Below, in pieces: positions 58,451 to 64,000 of a stretch of 64,000 nt of DNA. The notes beneath the pieces are model-generated. The model was not told the origin of the DNA and made no database searches. It worked only from the letters and a program-made list of their open reading frames with translations. This stretch comes from Thereva unica (lineage: Eukaryota > Arthropoda > Insecta > Diptera > Therevidae), in contig OX465281.1 in NCBI GenBank assembly GCA_949987705.1, positions 256,466,542 through 256,530,541 on the forward strand. Reading direction: 5' to 3'. The number at the start of each line of letters is the position of its first letter. Within the stretch, counting starts at the first letter, position 1. A program made the position numbers and the translations under genes.

Positions 58451-60379
58451 CTGAAGACGCAGGTTTTATGCGAGTCTGTATTGAGGGTTTGGGAAATTTG
58501 CGACGGACCGTTGTCATTTGCTGATACGTTTTGCTTCTCATAGGTACAAACTTCTAATGTAAATCAAGGAACATGTTTGAGCTTGAACATTTCAAAATTT
58601 CTTAATTTCACTCTGTCACGAAGATCTACAAAATGATTAACGTATAACAGAACAGCATCATTTTGTGATATCTAAAAACTCGCTACAAAAATCTCCCATA
58701 ATCCAAAGAAAGTTCGAAAAAACAAACATCCCATTCAGTTCTAATTATAGAATCAAAATAATTGTAAACATGTTCAAATCTGAAACGATCAACATCCACT
58801 TTATCACGTAAATAAACATTTAACAAGACTTCAATTTGCAAAGTGCATCACTACACATCGATCTGCAGTTGCATTTGCTGTATTCTGCCAGTCCAACTAA
58901 GACTGGTGAGACGGCAACAACGACGACATAGAAAACGTTGGACGACAGACGGTGTATCTCTTGTTAACAAGGAGGCGACACCGCTTAAGCCGGTCGCAGC
59001 TTCATAGCCCAGGCAGTATACAGCGTGTACCGATCTCGTGATTGATCCATCCGGCGACCGAAGTTTGTGCGGTATTTTGGTGGAAATCGTTTGTTTATAC
59101 TGGCGATGACATTTTGTTTACAAGATGGTGAGATACCCCGCTGAGATTTATATATTTTTCCCGGGTAGTTTTCTTCAAGCGCTGAACTGATCGCTGTAAC
59201 CATTACAGCTGCAACAGCGTCGTTTACCTCGCGATCCTCCATACAGCTAAGGCACCAGTCTCCAGATTTAATGGTTAGCCATCATCTGTCGGATCAATAA
59301 ATCTCTGAAATCTCATGCATCTTCGTCTCGAGCTGCTGAGACGTTGCAGTTTTTTTTGTTCGTTTTCGTCGTTACTACTTTATAACATCAGTTTCAAGAT
59401 CTCGTCGACTTCGCCTTGTTTTTATGTCATCAACTCGACGTCAGCCTTGAGCTCTTGTTGGACTCTACTCCACGGAACCAAAGTCCCAAGCTCTTATCCT
59501 TCGATGCTTCGTCGTTTTATCCTTCCAATTCCAATTTTATTAGCGCGGCGATCGCGTATCTTTGTTTTTCTTTTCAGTTTTGTTACCTTTTACTGCACAC
59601 GATTTTATGCGGTTTTCTCGTATTGGGAACCGATCTAGACTTTAATGGCCGCTATCGAATAAATCGAGTTGCTATCACGGATCGATTCGATGCTAATTTA
59701 GCCACATTTCGAGTCCATAAACAGGCGAGCCGTCGGTGCTTCATTTATACTACGTCTCTGTTCCTTGCCTTTTGGTTTTCTTTCTTCTTATTTTTTCGTT
59801 TGTTTTTATTTTTTTTTATTTATCTTCTCACAGCGGTTCTATAATGGCTGCCTGAAATGGAGTTAATTTTGCCATTTTCTCCTCAATAAAAATTGATTTA
59901 CTGGTGCTGACATTGTTGAGTAGAATTAAGTGGTAGCTGAAGAATCTTAATCCGGCAATTTTTATGATTTTTATTTCGGCAATTATTCGATGTGTTTTTC
60001 GATGAAACAAGATAAAATTTTACGGTTTATTATTTCGAATTCCGAGGAATTTTTTTTTATGGATGTGAGAAAGAAATTTCTTTTGAGGATTTTTATTTGT
60101 TTTTAATAATATGAAAATATTGAAATTCGAAGTTTATTGAGACTTGAATTTAACGGTTACATTTTATACGATGTATACAAAAAGGATTTTGCTTCAGTAT
60201 CGTTTTTTAGTTGTGATACTAAATCCCATGTTCCATAGTCTGAGAGAGAACCTCGGACAATTACTGCTTCACTATTTTTTTACGAGGGAGAGGTGAGAAT
60301 CTTATATCTGCCTATCAACAAAAATGTGGGCGACCTTCTGTCTATAGCTATCATGCCTACGACAGGAAACATCGCTGGG
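58451..60379. other. no recognised gene
   Basis: A minus frame at 58985-59242 (85 codons) is open but matches nothing I know. Other frames are chance. Confidence 0.35.
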
Positions 60380-61700
60380 AGTCTACAATCGGTGGTGGTG
60401 GTATCATATTAAACTCACAAACTCTCTGATTAAGTTCAAGTCCCGACCGGTACGAGCCGAAATGACATTACTTCTGCCAGGCTTCCTCTGCATGTTCCTT
60501 AAAAAGAGGTCGGTTGAAGGTGCTCACCGGTGCCAGAACAATCTAGACATCTAGCTGCTATCTTTCCTTATATTTCTTAATCGTTCTCAATTTGTTTGGA
60601 CTTCATAATGTTGTTTCGTGCGGTTGTTCTCTGAACCTCATTTTTAAGGGAGATTTGCTGGGAGTCTGGAGTTGTCTAGGGTTCCTTCCTACAAACTAAT
60701 ATTTCTGCTATTCATTCAATTTCTTACACACTAACAAAGTTAATCTCTTAATTCTAAACAACTACCTCATTACCTTTCTATACATGTCTCTTACTGATAT
60801 GGCTAAGCAACTGCCTACTTATTACCCCTCTCTACATAGCTGCTGTGGCTAGTTAGTGATATTGCTATTGAGGTTTAAGGGATATATGCCAGGTCTTCTG
60901 TGTGATGGTATATACCGTATATTGTCGGTTTATGGTTGGGTAATATTGCCAGGAGCATTGTCGGATCATACACCTCGGCAATGCCTGGACATCATCCCAG
61001 TGGTATTCGGTATTGGCGGTCGTTAGTCGGATCATACACCTCGACACGGTAAGGGATCATTGTCAGGAACATTTTCGGATCGTACACCTCGACAATGCCT
61101 GGGAAACATCCCAATGGTATTTGATATGTGGCCGGTTTTGGTCAGGCTGTGGTGGGTTCATACACCTCCACACGGTTAGGACCGAAGATGACTTTTCTGG
61201 AGCGAGTACCGGAAAAGACTGAATTTGGTCATGTGAATCGGTTTCCTTTATAGCCGGAAATCTCTGCTTGGTAGGAAGCTTTAAAGATTTGGAGTGAAGC
61301 TTTTAACGAGAGGACACTTGTCTTTGGTCTGGTGCTTTAATATTTGTGTTCTAAAGTTTTTGAAAAAGGATTTTAGTAACGAATCGTGATTAGTTACAGC
61401 TTACCCTTCTGGATAATGGCCTTTAGTGCCACTTCCATCCTTCTCTACACATCCTCCATCTTATCATATGGTCCAGAATGTTCTCAGGTCTTAGTTGCAT
61501 CTCAGCGGCTGCTACAAGTGCCTTTAGAGACCCAGGTTTAGATTAAAATCCGCTTGCTGAGTACGATTAACTTGTCCACACTTAAAGTCGTAGCTTTCAG
61601 CCTTCCTGATCATGGATGATGTTGATAGCTGCCATTTATGTTGCGGACGATTCTGTGGGTCAATCGATTGGTTTCAAAAGAAGCTGAAAAGGGAAAAGTT
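60380..61700 (-). repeat. interspersed repeat family A, copy 2 (probable LINE 3' end)
   Basis: Shares a protein-level tail (RPENILDHMI, MEVALKAII, about 61.4-61.5 kb) and an untranslated block (about 60480-60550) with the 38.4-39.35 kb copy, in the same orientation. A string GTTCAAGTCCCGAC near 60440 resembles a Pol III B box but has no convincing A box. Reading frame is broken here. Confidence 0.5.
60945..61172. repeat. 114-bp tandem duplication
   Basis: Two units, from 60945 and from 61059, share ATTGYCAGGARCATT, CGGATCRTACACCTCGRCAA, TGCCTGG, ACATCCCARTGGTATT and a closing TACACCTC. The duplicate lies in the middle of the copy 2 repeat. Confidence 0.75.
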
Positions 61701-64000
61701 ATATTAATTACATTCCTTTCTTTCATTGGAAGTATATCTACAACATAAAACACATATAACATAATATAAAAATGCTTGAAATTGAATTTAAAATAAAAAT
61801 CGTGGTGGCGACTGTTCATTTAGTTAAATCAATAAGTGCAGCCAATGGGTTTACCACTTAAAAATTAAATTTCCATCACAAACAATATAATCTAATCTAA
61901 AGCAATCAATAATAACAAGTAACACTACTGTTCCGATTAACAAACCGACCTCAAAATAATTACATTAAATATACTAAATAAAAACATCAATAACGATTCG
62001 AACACACGTCGTTAATTACAGGAAAAAAAATTAATTTACCCTAAATAGCAGTCATTAATCACTTTCAATATTTACCAACAAAGTAATTTAATTTACCAAA
62101 AACTAAAATCAACTCCGCGTTTCATGTATGCATATGTATAAATGTGTGTATTTTCAAATTAACAAAGCAATTAGCCATGAACAACACTATAGTATTAATT
62201 TGATGAAAAAATCAATTCGAGAGAGAGACCGACCGACGACCACCTTTACACCACTTACCCTCGGCCTGACTTTTTATTATTCATGATATAATTAAATTAT
62301 CATGCCATCCATGAAAAATTCATTGCCATACTCAAAAAGCAGTTGTTAATCCGATTAAATTGCAAATTTTATTAGCGAAGCTCATTAATTGTTGTGACAT
62401 GACATGACAATCCATCGGCCAGATAAAATTGTTATAAAGCAGCACCAGCAGCAGCGACGACGGTGGCGGTGGCGGCGGGATAGCAGCAGCACCCAACAGA
62501 AGCAGTAAAACGAGGTTTTTATATGTGCTTATGAATGCCCCAACAACAAAGCAGCGATTGTATGTTCGCGCTTCTCCTTCCCAGGCGGCGGCGGCGTTGG
62601 AGCGCTACTCGAAACCTGCGGGGGGAAAATAAACAAACATCGATTTTCGCCATCAAATAAAGCCGACAAAATACATTATCTCGATTTTCATGGTAATTTT
62701 TCTTAGAGCAAATGACTGCCTAAAAATAATGCTATTAATAAATATAATATGTGCTACAACAAAACCGGGGATGACAATACAATGAATTCGCAAAATTTCA
62801 CACTCGTATGCATTTTTCGTGCATAATTTAAATTGTTTGCGGCCATGTGCGCGCTCGTGACGCTGCTATGTCGAATTTTGTAAAATAAAATAATTTACTT
62901 ACCACCCTTTTTCGGTCTCTGCCTGTGTACAGTTTAATATTTTCCGTCCCAAGCTGCAATTTGGCTATCTGCCATTAATTCACACGAGCGAAATTGCTTT
63001 GTTTTCATCATGTTTCGCCGCTGTAAGCGCCTCGCTGTCATTGTTATGCGCGAATTAAACATAATTCAGGGCTGCCATACAAAAGTTTTCAATTATGTCA
63101 ATTTTGAGCCCATAAATAACAGAGCGGACATAAATGCCGGTCACCAATAGAGATAGAAGGAAGGGGGACGAAGCACAGAGCAGCAGCATACAGACTACAC
63201 ACAGGCAACGGCACAGAGGGCAGGTGAGTCGTCCACACGGTGCGGTGCGCCTACTCAATTTATCGCTGAATCGATTAACTCGAAGCGGTTGGATCGAGTT
63301 GTCGCTGCTGTCGTTGTTGTTGTTGCAGTTGTAGCGTTGTTGCTGCTTGTGTGCATTCATTATTTCTCTTTTCGAATCGACTGTTTACACCGCGCTCATG
63401 AATTATTTATGCAAAAACTCTTGTACAAACAACGAGCGACGCGCTTTTAATTTTTTTATTGATTGAAATATTAGCCCGGTCACGATATTTACACGCGGCG
63501 GGTAGTGCGGGCCACAAACCGACAAGGGACCGATTTTTGTCAAAGCATCGAAGATTAAAACAAACCAGAGCGGGCGCGCGCATCGAGGCGACTGTTCAAC
63601 TGAGGCTGGTATTTTTAATTTCTTTTTGGCAGTGTGTGCGGGCAATTCATGGCGGTGGTGGTAACTTTTGTGTTTATATACACACATAGAACGGGGGGGA
63701 ACGGGGTAATACGTGCATGGTGATGATGTAACGTGAGTTATGTGACAGCGCTTTAAAACTCACGGGAAAAAAAATGAAGCAATAAAAAATCATGATTGAT
63801 AGGTGGAGGTGTAAACGGCTAAACAAAAAAAATTTTTTTGTTTTCGTTGAAGGAAATTTTTCTTTCATTTTTTTTTCGTCTTTGTATTTTCTTTCTATAT
63901 TTCTCAAGGAAAAATAAAATTTTTGCTTCTGTTTATTTATTTATTTATTTATGCTTTGGGGGATAATAACTTCTGGTTTTGTGTTATTGTTTTAAATTTA
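61701..64000. other. non-coding interval, no gene seen
   Basis: AT-rich, with TAATTA-type motifs and runs of CAGCAGCAGC near 62430-62490. A donor-like GGGCAG/GTGAGT at about 63222 is not paired with a convincing acceptor. A (TTTA)n microsatellite lies at 63932-63953. Confidence 0.4.

Noticed and set aside
60425..60455. tRNA-related SINE head by its GTTCAAGTCCCGAC string
   Set aside because: No A box at the expected spacing, so a chance B-box match is likely.
63215..63230. GGGCAG/GTGAGT as a host donor site or further ratchet point
   Set aside because: No pyrimidine tract or branch site precedes it, and no exon could be defined.
1..64000. CRISPR arrays or bacterial operons
   Set aside because: No regularly spaced short repeats with unique spacers, and no bacterial gene order.

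Overview
The window looks like insect nuclear DNA. It has no bacterial gene structure and no long host reading frame. It holds insect-type non-LTR retrotransposons, Tc1/mariner remnants, a short TTAGG-like run and many TIR/MITE elements. The order of insect cannot be told from the sequence. I found no host protein-coding exon that I could support. Almost every open reading frame is either a transposon relic or chance.

The most telling host signal is a pair of plus-strand sites (10742/10743 and 35591/35592) where a complete 3' splice site (branch site, pyrimidine tract, CAG) abuts a complete 5' splice site (GTAAGT) with no exon between. This is the recursive-splicing (ratchet-point) signature known from very long introns of insect developmental genes. 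With the lack of exons and several AT-rich homeodomain-motif blocks (about 20.44-20.90, 28.77-29.06 and 46.85-47.60 kb), it suggests that much or all of the window is one giant intron of a plus-strand gene, but no exon is seen to prove it.

Layout: 2.43-3.38 kb decayed Ty3/gypsy pol; 4.72-5.63 kb an almost perfect palindromic transposon with 8-bp target duplications; 7.18-8.49 and 9.88-10.69 kb TIR elements; 10.74 kb ratchet site; 10.94-11.46 kb LINE relic; 12.95-13.59 kb TIR element; 13.71-14.80 kb LINE 3' end with a repeated 3'UTR hairpin; 14.93-15.38 kb Harbinger-like MITE; 19.28-19.67 kb MITE; 21.6 and 27.2-27.8 kb LINE relics; 22.2, 31.4 and 56.4 kb three copies of a 5S-rRNA-like SINE; 33.9-34.8 kb mariner relic (minus) and 57.9-58.5 kb mariner relic (plus); 35.59 kb second ratchet site; 38.4-39.35 and 60.4-61.7 kb two copies of one repeat family, probably LINE 3' ends; 39.7-40.3 kb a diverged tandem repeat; 45.3 kb 48-bp tandem repeats; 46.1-46.3 kb tRNA-derived SINE candidate; 49.44-53.33 kb a nearly intact RTE-like LINE inserted into an older RTE copy; 53.54-54.41 kb a 5'-truncated RNase H LINE with its target duplication; 56.18-56.84 kb a TIR element carrying one of the SINE copies.

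The genes do not form an operon or pathway. The window is a mosaic of selfish elements of different ages in presumed non-coding host DNA. Its best biological leads are the ratchet sites, the 5S-like SINE family, the palindromic transposon and the datable nested insertion. No computation could be run, so superfamily names rest on visible motifs, terminal repeats and target duplications.
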